DNA of 64,000 nt, from the NCBI GenBank assembly GCA_019722365.1, contig JADFUC010001373.1:186001-250000 (forward strand), given 5' to 3'. This document shows, piece after piece, positions 37,418 to 49,390 of the stretch; positions within the stretch are counted from its first letter, which is position 1, and each line of letters opens with the position of its first letter. The DNA comes from Lithospermum erythrorhizon. Taxonomy: Eukaryota > Streptophyta > Magnoliopsida > Boraginales > Boraginaceae. The notes under the pieces are model-generated. The model searched no databases, was not told where the DNA came from, and was given only the letters and a program-made list of their open reading frames with translations. The translations under genes and the position numbers were made by a program.

Positions 37418-39044
37418 ATGGAACATATCTCACTCCTTTCTTCATCACAGCACTCATTCTTCACAGCAATACAGAAAAATAAAGCACCACCTCTTCCATT
37501 CAGGCTTTCGAAGAAGAGGACCTATCGACGAACCCCTCGTCTTCGATGCCAAAAAATGTATGTTCCAGGTTGGTGATCAACTAATGCACTGAAGTTTTAA
37601 GCTCTCTTTTTTAAATTTTGATTGCAGCATAGATAAGAGCTCGGTAACAGCATCCCTGTTATGACAGGGATAAGGCTGCGTACAATACGAGGAATGTTAT
37701 GGTGTTTGGCTAATCAAGCTCCCTTGTAAGCGAGGGATGATCAGTTGCTTCTCTTTTGGTAGCTTGCATATAAGCAAGCTCTAAAAGTTTAGCCAAACAC
37801 CCTGAAGCAAAGGCAGGATTTGGAGAAGCATTCATTATTCTTTACAAAGCACAAATGAAATATTAAAGATTGGATATGACAGGATTTGGAGAAGCATCAC
37901 CTGAAGCAAAGGCAGCAAAGCACCTCCACAATTTTTTCACTTATGTCGCTGTCCGAATTGTTACTGCACAGCTTGAGGTTTCCCTCTAGCAATCAATCCA
38001 TCATTCGAATTCACTCTCAAGTGCTTTGTAACATATACACATCTTTATTTTCATTCGAGTCCTATTCTTGTTCAAGAAGTATCTACACTAGCAGAAATAT
38101 ACAAAAATATTGTCATGAAAGAATGAAAATATAGCTATTGTATATCTTGATAGTCTTATGCAGTATTCTGACAGAGCAGAGCTACAATCCTGAGGCGCAT
38201 CTGGAGTTGAAGGAATTTCTGGATAAACACTCTGTGAATGACGGGGACAAGTTCTGTGCAGATTTGATGCGAGAATCGCCTAGGCATAAAAATATAGGTA
38301 CAATTAGATTTCTCATGTGATATTTCTTTCCAGATAAAGAAGACAAAACTAATTTAGTTCATCTTTACCCACACAACATATGGCAGATATTCAGCATACA
38401 TTGCGAAATCTGATTCAGTAAATGAACAAGCACAAAAAGAGACATGTTTACCACATTGTAATAAGATTTCCGACAAGCAAGAACAAAAGTAAAAAATTGC
38501 ATCTAAGAAGATATATACGTAAAATAACTCAAACATCAGTGTTATTTGAACCTGTGCAACTCGAACTAATGTGTGTGAGGCATCTACTAATCTACATATG
38601 GTTTTTCTGTCTTAATTATCTAATGCATAAGAGATATTGTCAGCTAATTATAGTTAATATTTATTAAACATGTGGGACTCGCTTCACGGATTCATGGAAC
38701 AGCTTTACGAATTTTAGAAGTAAGTAGTGTTCTGTGCTCCTTCAAGAATGTATTTTCCTAAGTCTATTCCATGTCTGAGTTCTGTGTCTAAATTGTGGGG
38801 AGTCCTACAGGTTCGATCAGTGTATTGTAAGAAAGACTTTGAGTGGGACAACTTGGAGCTTTTAGCATCTAAGGTGGTCACTTTAGTTCTTTATTTCCCA
38901 TTCAGTGATTTCTTGTGCTGCTTTCATCCTAGACATTCACTACTTTGTGAGTAATTTGTTTTTCTGCAGATGGTAAATGAATCAAACACGAGACTCATGA
39001 GGGATTATGTCTTGGAGACTAGCGATGTTGAAAACCAAGAATAA
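37418..39044 (+). CDS. RBCX1: chloroplast RbcX Rubisco assembly chaperone
   Basis: RbcX dimers bind the C-terminal tail of the Rubisco large subunit during assembly in the chloroplast. Six exons: 37418-37568, 37883-37977, 38180-38297, 38703-38719, 38811-38873, 38970-39044. All phases agree, giving 172 residues. The first 45 or so residues are Ser/Lys/Arg-rich, like a transit peptide. The mature part starts near KMYVPGFGEASPEAKAAK and continues with HNFFTYVAVRIVTAQLESYN, ELKEFLDKHSVNDGDKFCA, DLMRESPRHK, RILEVRSVYCKKDFEWDN and ends NESNTRLMRDYVLETSDV. Exon 4 is only 17 nt. The sequence is closest to the RbcX1 type as I remember it, and the neighbour MCD supports that. A foldback element and a copy of the exon 2 start lie in intron 1. 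Confidence 0.92.
37701..37801. mobile_element. small foldback (MITE-like) element in RbcX intron 1
   Basis: The ends are inverted repeats GGTGTTTGGCTAA and TTTAGCCAAACACC around a 75-bp core. The G(G)TGTTTGG end is common in hAT/Tourist-like MITEs. I see no clear target duplication. Confidence 0.6.
37801..37836 (+). repeat. partial copy of RbcX exon 2 inside intron 1
   Basis: CCTGAAGCAAAGGCAG followed by GATTTGGAGAAGCA repeats sequence from exon 2 (37883-37922) but in swapped order, as left by a tandem duplication of about 105 bp. It recreates an AG acceptor before GATTTGGAG, a decoy for the true site at 37883. Confidence 0.75.
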
Positions 39045-40470
39045 TATACTCTACAAGAGAACAGGAGAATGCAGAAAGGTGGGTCATACAGAATGAAATC
39101 TATCTAAGCAAGTAACAATCTTAGGAGAGATCAATATGCAAGTGCTTGAAGAAAAATTGTATCATTCAGTAAAAAGTTCATCCATTGTGTATCACCCATC
39201 ATGTAGCAAAATACTGCACAATTCCCAGTAAGGGTAATAAGTTCCAATGTCAGGTTTGTACAAAAAAGTGAAGTTCTATTTACAAATGTCAAACGTATGC
39301 TATATGTACCAACTGATATATCTTTACCTTTTCAAATCAGTATGAAGTCATATGGTGGGGATATTATTCCTCAATGTATGATGTATAATATTATCATTCT
39401 CAATTTGATGTTGCTAACACATAGACAAGCAGAACTGAGTATGTTTCAAGATACTAATAGTATGTCAATGAAATGCAGGATATAACCGTCACATTACTAG
39501 AGAGGAATGCCACAATTATTACATATACGGAGTATTTAAGTAGGACAGACATTAGAATGCTGTTCATATGTCAGGAAAACTTGAGGTTATTATCCGAGGT
39601 AACATATACCAAATCTTTCAGGAGTCCCTAAATTATAACCTACTCTAATGTGACATTAGAACAGCAGAGAAGCTCAGTGTAATTTCAAATATTGTACACA
39701 GCCCCTTAGTGATACTTCAGTTGGAAACAAATCACTGACACAGATTCATAATTTGATAAGAGTTTTTAGCAATTTGAACTTAAATTTTCTCGTCATACCT
39801 GAGGTCAGGATAGACTAATAGGAATGTATAGAGAAGATGCAGGGTGGTAGTTTTATGCCAGAGGTTGATGGTGGTTTGTCCAGACAAAAAGTTGTGAAAG
39901 GAGAGTATGTCAAGGGGTTAGAAAGTCGGGAGATGAAGTCCTAAAGTTTTTCCAATTTCAAGAAATCACCAACTTCTCAACCAAAGAAAATGAAATAGGA
40001 AACTAAACAATGAAGTTAAAAGAATTTAAAAAAAAAAAAAAACAATTCTAAAAGTTGCATTGAGAAAGTAGTTTAAATGATAAATTAAAAAATGGAAAAA
40101 AATTTATCCTAAACAAACAACTATTTTAGGACTGAATGAATAGTAATGAAGAAGATGCATAACTGCATGTCTACATTGGCCTAGTTTAGAGGAGGAAAAT
40201 AGATGAATGGGGAGAGGAGAAAAAAAAAATATGTGAAGACTATTAGAAAATAAGGTATAACATTTTGCCCTGCAATGAACAAAAAATAGTTCTACAAAAC
40301 AATTTGGTTTTTCCCAATTTTCCAAAAGCATTTGAGAATGCTGAAGCAAATATGTCAAACACGGGTTGTTTGTTAAGCTAATGAGCTGAAGAAGAACAAC
40401 TCTGGGAACATATAAAAAACGCGTGTATGCAATTATAAATCAGTATCTACCTGAAAACTACCTGGGAGCA
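39045..40470. other. intergenic sequence between convergent RbcX and MCD
   Basis: Contains both 3' ends. I see no further gene; 39300-39480 is open on the plus strand but shows no recognisable protein. Confidence 0.5.
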
Positions 40471-43400
40471 TCATATTCCATCGTCGTCTTTCAGCTCTGC
40501 TTCCTTTTCTTTATCATGATCCTTCTGCGGCCATTGATAATGTTTTAGTGAAGATGTGTGGTCGTGTGGAAGTATGTTTACAGAACTGGGTGGTGGGGGA
40601 GGTGAGAAGCAAAGGAAGAGGAACAGAAAGGTTGTGGGAGTGAGTGTGTGGTAAGGGTAAGAGACAGTGTATGTGCATGTGCATATGCATGCAAGAGAGA
40701 AGGTACTCGTATAAATCAATAAACTAAGTTATAAACCATTTATTCTAATTCTGCTTATAAGAGATTATCTCTAGATAACAACACAAATCAGAGGAAGCTT
40801 GCAATTCTAATCATCATGCTAAGATATTACCGCTAGATAACAGAAATCAGAGGGAGCTTGGATATGCCCACTTCCAAAATATGTCTGGGAATTTTCTTCA
40901 ATATTCTCAACCCTGCAGATTTTCCATCAAGATGCATAAACATCTTCATGATAACTACACATTTCGTATATCATCATTCTGAAAGTAAATATAGATAAAA
41001 AAGTGATTCTCTCAAATCGTGGTAAGGGTAGAGTAGGACTAAAGTTATATGTATTCAAAAACCTTGGCAGGCAATCTGTGTTGAACTATGTCTTCTTTAA
41101 GGCAAAAAACAGGGAAAAAAAACTTTCAGGACGATCAGTGGTTAATATAATAAGCTAATAAAAGAAAGAGATCAGACAACAATGTTACCTGTAAATGTAG
41201 TTAACCATAATTCCCGCACTTTGCTTAAGCCCTTTCTCTGATCGATCAGCCATCCAATTCAATCTTCCAATCATCTGAAAATATCATGAACTATATAGTT
41301 AATAATCAAAGATTTACAGGAGGTCGGGTTCTATCTTATCACACTCTTCTTTCATTCTTCTTATGCTCTTCCATGGACATTGATACAACTATCTATCTAC
41401 TTATAATCATAACCCTTCTTAGACAAGTCACAATAAAAAATAATTCAGTGTTTCATGAAAATGAATCATGAACAAGCATGAAGTTTTCCACATACCGCAC
41501 CATTTTGTAGGTGGAAATTAGCAACAGAATCCAGTGCCTTGCCCCTCTTTTTCTCACGTAAGAGATACCTACAGTAGGAACAGGTCTGAGTTATACCCAA
41601 AACAACAGCGACCAAAATATTTATACAAGCATAGTGTCAATTAGTACTCACTTTTTCTTACAGTGTCCAGCTAACCTGCTGGATATCAACTAATTGCATA
41701 ATACATCAACAAAGTGGAATATAGCCTTAAGGATACAATTGATGGGGCACATAAACCTATTCAATATTCAGTACAAACTCAAATTACAATTTGGACTGAT
41801 AGCAATTACCACAATGAAACAGATTGCCTCTTTAGCATGAGAGCTTACTGAAATCTCCATGTGCATATCCTATTGGCTAAGTATTCTCACTGAAAATATT
41901 AAACAAAACATCCATGAAGATCCTAATCTCATCTGTTTTGTGTGCGCTCTCGAAAGACCTTTTAATATCTTCCGAAAGTACTGAACAAATATCTATGGAG
42001 ATGCTAATCTCATCTGTTTCGTATATGCTCTGTATATTATCCCCTAGATACATGCCTATCACAACCCAATACCTATTGACACTAAACGCACCTTATTAGC
42101 AAATAATATTATAATTCCTTCAGATCTGTTAGAGCCCATAATTTTCTGAAAGAACCTTTACAACAAATAAGAATAAGGATGGTCATTATACCAATAGTGA
42201 ACTACCTGGCACACAGTCGCATCAGAGGGGTCTTTAATGCTGGAGTTAACTTATCTGAATGTATCCACTCATAATTGGGTGATGTCAATAGGTTTAACAT
42301 TACTTCCATGCCATTGTTCTCAGAAGCTGATTCTCTGCAAGGAAATTATTTATACACATTAGAAATATGTAGTACTTTATATTAATAAAGTTTTCTGCAA
42401 TCCCTCATCCCATTCCCCATCCTCAGTAGATTGGCCAATCCTCACCCTGAGGCATTGATGAGATCAACTTCTTCTTCTGGTTTGAGCAAGTTCTCCCTAA
42501 AAGTGGAGTCAGGCCTCTCAGCCGATGCTAACTTTGACAAGAGCCATGTCATGAAACCAGGTATTGGACTGAGAGTTGCAAAGGTCTGCAAACAGATATT
42601 TCAAAATGCTGTCAGCAAGGGAATATGAACAATAAATGTGTAGGAGTATGGAAGTTCTTGCTGATATATTCTAACAGCAAACCTCTTCATGGCAAATAAA
42701 AGGAACTGGTCATAGGCATAAACGAACATACAGTTCAAGGTGTATGGCTAAGCAATTTGAGTTGCTACACGTGATGAATTAAACATTATAGAACAGGAAA
42801 TTTTGACATGGAGATCTTTTTATCCATTCTCAAAAACATTATGTAGATTTGTGGTCAGCAGAACTTTCAGGAAGAAAATAAAGTGCATCAACGAGGAGAC
42901 TGCATACCCAGGGCCTAAATGAATTACGTCAGAAATATCAGCCAAGTGGATAGGAAAATGAAAAACTAAATTGAAGTAATTGCTAAAATTGCATGTTATA
43001 GCATGGACATCAGATATCATTGAGGAAGCATAGAATCTTACACATATTAAAGGCATGTCTTTCCTGACAACATCAATTACACGTTTAATCAGAAATTTCC
43101 CTAGGTTGACCCCTGACAAGCCAGGCTGCATTAATATTAAACTAGTGTCAGTAAAAAATGCAATTTGCGATCATCAAATGTAAATACCACTGATATGATC
43201 TATTAATAGATTTCACTGTACGGATGAAAATATATTAATGAAGTTACCTGTGTGGATGATATAGAGTAAAACAATGCGCAGGTGGCCTCACATTCAGGTA
43301 TTGGAGGATCATCCCATAAAACTTCCTACAGCATAAAAGAATTATTGTGAATATGCTTAAATTCCATCGAGGCATCATCAAAAAGTTTTTACCTGTATTG

Positions 43401-46400
43401 TCTTTGCTACATCCTTCATCAGTGCAACTTCAATAAAAATAAGTGGTTCTCCTGAAGATTTGAGTTTTCAGAGTTAGTTTTGGAGTATCAGTCTTAGGTC
43501 AAAAACCATTTTATGTCAAACAACCAAAACATCAAAAGTATGAAAGGTAGACTTAAACTAGACTGCAGAGGGAAAAACAAATCCTTATCAACAAATGGAC
43601 CCTCTGGAAATTGAGATATTATGCCAGTCAGCAGAGCAGTGGATCCAAGCCTTAGAATACTTGGAATACAATTAATTTTTAGGGTAACTAAAAGCTAACT
43701 TCTTCCCTAATGAACAAGTTCTGATGTTCAATAAAACAATTGCATTGAGAACTTGATATAATGCTCTGATTTGTTAGTATTTGGAGATTAATTCTCGAGT
43801 CCAATGATACTATGTGCAGCAGCAATTCATGTTTTAGTATTTAAAGAAGTTGTTTTAGGTTGCTTTCTTAGCCTTTTCATAAACAACTCAGTACAAGCAA
43901 GAAAGACAGTGTAAAAAACTTCATGGATCAATGAGGATCGAGAGTCCTGGAGACCTGGAGCAGATCAAAATTGTCTTATTAATATTTTGGCAATCATTAC
44001 AGGGCAATACTTGCTAGTAAAAAGAATTGAGATAAACTTAGCAAGATACTCCAGTGCTACCGTCGTCAAAACAAAGTAGGAGTCAACATTTAAACTTCTG
44101 TCATTTGAGAACAATCTAGTGTAGCTCTTACCAGAAAGGGGATTAAGATTTCTCAAATACTTCATGATCTAAGGAATCTAATTCAGTGAAGTGCTGATAA
44201 AAATTCTTAGGACAAAGACTTTGCTCAACAACTAAGATGAATAAGTAAAAACTTCTTTAACTGTTTCCTGCCATGATTTCAAAGAAGGATGAACTGCTAA
44301 CCAGGTATTGCAGGGTGTAAATAGCCAAAGCAGCAGCGACCAACTCCCAATCTTCTTTTTAGATCTATGAGGTTACTTATTGGGTGAACAGCCTGTACAT
44401 TGTATCTAAAGAATAATGACACTCTGAAACAAGAAAATTACAAAACCCAGGGATAATAGTAAGGACCTCATATGCTACAATTTTCTCCAACAATGAAGCA
44501 GGATCATCCCAAGTAATATTATGAAGCTCTAGATTAGCAGGACTCAGCCATGTAACTAGCTTCTCTTTCAAGTAGGAATCTAATGCTCTCAATGATGCCA
44601 CATTTTCCTCCCTATAACCAAATAGAAAGGACATTCAAATATCAATTTCAATTAGCTGTTTTAGAGCGAAAGAATTTTTTTAACTCATTAGGAAGGGACC
44701 AAATACTGAGTATCACTCTGTGTGAGGAATAGATAATCTGATAAGGCTTTCAGTACAGAGTACCAATTGCTTCCATAGAATAAATATACAAACAAAAATA
44801 AATTAGAAAGAGCAGAAGCTATTTGAAGATCTTACAGGGGAAAGTAAACAAAGAAGCAAGAGGCTCTCTCTCAGAGGACATGTAGTTATTTCAGTACATA
44901 ACAATCAACAAGACTAAGTTCCAGACATAACAACACAGCAAACTACGTTGGGTTATGGATTGTCGCCAAATAACTCAAGATTCATTCAATTCCTGTATCT
45001 GAACCTTAACTCTACAATTTCCAGAAAACTTTTCCAGAACTCTTTCCGTCTCAATTACTTTTAAAGATTTTCCACTCCAAGAAATCTCAAAAAATGTATA
45101 TGTATCCAACGTGTAAGATGCTTAAACTGGGGGAAAGGGTGATATCATTTTTACTAATGTGCTTTCTGAGCAAATACACAACGACCAAGCAATCTCAGTT
45201 GGCTACCACTATAATTGTGGTTGGCCTTTATATGAAAGTCAAAAAAATCTTTCTTGAAAGGTCAAATCTATAAGATGAACTAATCAACAGTTTTCAGGGT
45301 CAGCTATGGTAGAAGGTGACGGTTACAATATGATACTAAGTCCTCAATACCCATTCTTCTATATAACATAGAAAAGGCGAACTGCATGAGTAAGTGAATC
45401 TTGAAGGTGTGAACAATGGAGCCTGATCTTATAATACATGTTATCCAGCAAGGTCGATCAATAATTTTTTTTGTAAAGATGCACGACCATAAATTTGTTT
45501 CGAGTAGGTTCGCTAGAGACGAAATCACATCCAACCCAGGAGTATTAGAAACTCATTATGTGTTGAGTTATGTGAATTAGTTACCTACATATTTTCCAGC
45601 AAAGAAAAACATTCTCTAGTTACAAAGACAAAATCAGGGTTGACTTGATGATTTATCGCAAATTATAGTATGATCAGCGCATAACCTTACATGAGAATGG
45701 AGAGAATATCGGCTCTAATATTGGACAAGAACTTCAAGCCTCCAGGATGTGTATTGAGCCTTTCAAAAAGAACTTCATAACTTGGCTTAAGAGCATGACG
45801 CAAGTTCCGTTCAAGTCTATAAAATGTTGACAGTGTTCCTTCGTCTTCTTGTGAATCATCTTTAGATCCGTCACCTACATTTTGAAGCATAAAATATCAA
45901 AACCCGATAGCTTAAAACAGCAGCCAGTGCCCAAACGAATAGATTTAACATAAACTACTCACCACTAGGAAGCTCAAGATTAAGATATTGCTTCAGTAGT
46001 TCCCGGACTTGCATCCTATTGAGATCATACTCTCTTGCTAACATAAGAAGTAACTTTCGCCTATCCTCTACAGAAAGGCTAAAGTAACCCTACATCACGA
46101 AAAAATAATCACTCAACAAATAATACAGCATCACAGCTGCATTATTGCTTATCGCCTCATATCTAATAAAAATAGCTACCTACCTCAGAAAAAGCATCAA
46201 GTGCATCATCCAGATTCTCTGATTTGCTTATTGATATTGCAGAATGCATGGAATCACGCACTTGCTCGAATTTCCTGGAAGACATGTCCTAATTGAAATG
46301 AATACACATAATTCTCTAGTTTCACAAAACAACAGATTATCTATTTTTCTCATATATTCAATCCGGTCATTGTTAGACTTCATATGCGGCAAACATAACT

Positions 46401-47687
46401 CTATCGATGAAATAGATGAAATCCGTCACTTAAACAAAACAGAAAAAAACCTATAAATTTTGAGGAATACTCCCTCGATCCAAAAAGATATCTCGGTTTT
46501 GTTTTCAACAGACAAAATTAACAACTTTTGCGGACTTAATTGACACTCATAACTATGATTTAAATCAAAATTGTATCATGTTAATACTTAATAGTAAACA
46601 ACATTAAAAGTACTATTTGTGGCACCAAATATTATTGCACATATACAAATATTTGAGTTGAAAATATAAAAAGTCGACCATCAAAATTCAAAACTCGAAC
46701 ACCTTTTTCGGGATAGAGGGAGTAACAAATAACATAGCTAACCTCTGAGTGTAGCTGGGATCATTTTGGGAGGAATTTCCGCTTCTCTCTTGTGGAGAAG
46801 TTGCCATTGGATTAACTTTACTCTAAATCCATAAAAAGATATTCAAGCAATTAATATGTCAATCATTAGATATTGTCTAGCTTGATTTTCAATGGTCAAA
46901 ATTAACGAACTTTATAGCCTTAATTGACAAAATTGACTTCTCTTTCAAACAAAATTATAATATTAATAATAAAGTACACTAAAAATACTACATTTGATAT
47001 TTTAAAAATATTAGACTACCTCCATTTCAAAAAGTTATTTCGATTTGTTTTTCAATGTACACCTTCATAGCCGAAATTGACACGCATAACTTTAATTTTA
47101 ATCAAAACGAAATGCTATCATTTGATACATATTTTCACCAAATATAATTCAATATATACAAATATACTCCCTCCATTATTTTTATTTGGCAGATTTCGCA
47201 TATCAGCGAGCTTTGACCATAAATTATTAAACTATATGTTAAAAATTATAAGAAAATAATATTGAAAATATTTTAAAAAACGAATGGAATTATATAAATT
47301 TTATATTTATTAGAATAATGAATAATTAGTAATTAATAAAAAAACAAACAGAAGGAGTAGGAAACTAATTTGAAATGTTATCATTTCATATATATTTTCA
47401 CCAAATATAATTCAACATATACAAATATATTTGATTTCAAAAATTTAATAAGCCAATCCTGAAAATTGAAAACTAGACTATCGATTTTAGTACAACATAT
47501 ATATATATGTATACTTGAGATCAAAACTTGAAAAGTGAACAATCAAAATTGTAACATTAAAATTGAAATTATTATGATGATCATTAGAAAACATTAATAA
47601 AATAATAAAATAAAAAAAGCTTACAGAAACGGGAGAAAGTGGTCGCATTTTAGTTCGCATCAGCATTGAGAGACCTTTCTTGTTCAT
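40471..47687 (-). CDS. MCD: malonyl-CoA decarboxylase
   Basis: Converts malonyl-CoA to acetyl-CoA and CO2. Minus-strand exons: 47625-47687, 46743-46822, 46184-46274, 45963-46089, 45691-45874, 44467-44611, 44302-44392, 43393-43451, 43248-43325, 43042-43125, 42446-42585, 42206-42334, 41496-41568, 41189-41274, 40831-40912, and a possible last exon 40471-40524. All join in phase (about 521 residues, or 507 if exon 15 is read on to the TAG at 40819). Family blocks are clear: GYFSLSVEDRRKLLLMLARE, RLERNLRHALKPSYEVLFER, LNTHPGGLKFLSNIRAD, WLSPANLELHNITWDDPASL, FGYLHPAIPGEPLIFIEVAL, SISSTQPGLSGVNLGKFLIK, TFATLSPIPGFMTWLL (catalytic-domain TLSPIPGF) and INWMADRSEKGL-like near the end. The start ATG at 47687 opens a basic N-terminus, perhaps organelle-targeting. 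Two MITEs sit in introns 1 and 2. Confidence 0.92.
40755..40865. repeat. tandem duplication at the 3' edge of MCD exon 15
   Basis: A segment of about 45 bp occurs at about 40755-40802 and again at 40820-40863. Shared parts are CTAGATAACA and AATCAGAGGAAGCTTG (AATCAGAGGGAGCTTG in the coding copy). The second copy codes for the last residues of exon 15; the first lies just downstream on the gene strand. Confidence 0.75.
46470..46722. mobile_element. Stowaway MITE in MCD intron 2
   Basis: Flanked by TA on both sides. The ends CTCCCTCGATCC and GGATAGAGGGAG are inverted repeats and continue into AAAAAGAT/CTTTTT-type matches. The element fills about half of the intron and ends 20 bp from exon 2. 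Confidence 0.88.
47108..47431. repeat. direct repeat of about 57 bp flanking a Stowaway MITE
   Basis: The blocks 47108-47164 and 47377-47431 share TATTTTCACCAAATATAATT and continue into CAATATATACAAATATA or CAACATATACAAATATA. The MITE at 47167-47357 lies between them, so the duplicated target region is much longer than the usual TA. Confidence 0.75.
47167..47357. mobile_element. Stowaway-like MITE in MCD intron 1
   Basis: Starts CTCCCTCCATTATTTTTATT and ends CAAACAGAAGGAG, imperfect inverted repeats flanked by TA on both sides. Interior AT-rich and non-coding. Confidence 0.78.
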
Positions 47688-48138
47688 CTTTCTATTCAAT
47701 TCTCACCTAACAAACCAATCACCTCTGTATTTTCACCTTGCTCGCTTAGGCTCGGCTAAGTAAAGCTTCATTTCTAACGAGCCCATAGCTCGACAAGCCA
47801 GCTCGGTTGCTCCATTTTTATACTAATACAAGATAACATTGAATATCATGTGCGTTAAGAGATTTACGGTTTATAAATTTTCATGTTGAATCTATATTTA
47901 TTGTATTTTCTATTGAAATTCAATCCTTATTTTATTCTTCTTGTAAAAGTCCTTCTTCAAGTGAGCGAGTTTGGGCTCCACTCATGCTCGGCTCGAGTTC
48001 GGTAAAATTAAGTAAGCGGTTAGCTCGTCTCGACTCGTATAGTCATCCAACCGAGCTAGAATATTTCTAGCTCGAACTCCTCTCATTAAGAACTAACATT
48101 AGTCCATTGGTGTCTGAACTCTATGAGACATTAGTCCA
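47688..48138. promoter_or_regulatory. promoter side of MCD with GAGCTCG-rich repeat-like sequence
   Basis: The upstream region of MCD, shared with the divergent O-fucosyltransferase gene. Blocks around GCTCGGCT, CTCGACAAG and AGCTCG at about 47740-47815 and 47965-48080 look like arms of a decayed foldback transposon. Confidence 0.4.
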
Positions 48139-48455
48139 TTGGAGTATATTATTATTATTCTTATTATTATTTTTATCATTCTTATTACTAATATTCTTAT
48201 TATTTTTATTATATTATTTATTATTATTATTATTATCATTTTGTTTTTATTATTTATTATTATTTTAATTTATTATTTTCTTTTATTAATATTATTATTT
48301 GAATTATTATGTTTATTTTTTTTTACTATTATTATTTTGTTATTATTATTTTTTATTTTTTATTTTTTATTATTCTTCTTAATAATATTATTATCTTTTA
48401 TTTTATCATTATTATTATTACCATTATTATTATTAAAATAGTAATAATAATAATA
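48139..48455. repeat. TTA/ATT microsatellite array
   Basis: About 300 bp of degenerate TTA/ATT/TTTTA trinucleotide repeat, ending in TAATAATAATAATAATGG on the other phase. Any open frame through it is only a low-complexity Ile/Leu/Phe translation and is not a gene. Confidence 0.9.
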
Positions 48456-49299
48456 ATGGAAGTTTAAATGATATGTGAGCAAAAATAATAAGATGAGAAG
48501 TATGTAAAATTTGAACTTTTATTACTTAAGTTATTTTGAAAGAGAAAATAAGTAAAGAATTTTAACTTAAAATTTGTTAGAATTTTGTAATTATATTTAA
48601 AATAATTTACTAACAAAATAAACTTAATAAATTAAATAAATTAATTAAGTTTATCCAAATTTCCCTAATCTAATCAATCCATGTTATTACACTAACCACT
48701 TCACTCCGACACCAATGATAACCAAATCTTAAAAAACAAAAACCAAAACCAAACAATGTCCGAAATCTCCGCTTCGGGCCCGTCACTCCAGCGAACACCC
48801 TACCTCTTACTTCACTTTCAGACTGATCCCACTCAGGCCGGGCCAACTGAGTCAACCAAATTCCCCATTTGGGTCAAATGAGCAGCGTGAGGATGAGGAG
48901 AATGAGGTAGGCGGAGGACAGGTGGGGTTGGTGGCGCTAGTGGTGGTGTTTTTTTGTGTGAATTGGTGGATGCTTTCGAGGATCCAAGATCCAATTCGTT
49001 TTGGGAAAGTCAAAAGGATTAAGTTCAGATTCTTGAAAGGAAATGCTTCTACTGTCTCAATAAAGGTAAAGGTCTGGTTTTTATTTTTATGTCCCAGAAA
49101 GATTGTCCAGTTTGATATTTAATGTCAATATTGCAAGATTTGTAGTGTTGTTTGAAATGCATGATTATGGTTTGAATCAAAATTATCATGTTAATGATAA
49201 TAACATACATTAAAAGACTAGAATTTGATGAATACATTAAAAAGCCGCATTTGATATAAAATGGAAATGGTTAGCTAGTGTAAATTAAGTTAAAAAGCT

Positions 49300-49390
49300 A
49301 GCATTTGTTTTGGTGAAGTTGAAAGGATTAAGTTTAGATTCCTGAAAGGAAATGGTTAGCTAGTGTAAATCCGATTTGTTTTGGTAAAGT
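49300..49390 (+). repeat. copy of O-fucosyltransferase exon 1 sequence inside intron 1
   Basis: TGTTTTGGTGAAGTTGAAAG and the following GATTAAGTTTAGATTCCTGA repeat exon 1 (48995-49045) with a few changes. The block then repeats in part (GGAAATGGTTAGCTAGTG at 49264 and again near 49347). Confidence 0.8.

Noticed and set aside
48139..48441. 100-codon open frame on the plus strand
   Set aside because: It is a translation of the TTA/ATT microsatellite, with only Ile, Leu and Phe-type residues and no relation to any protein.
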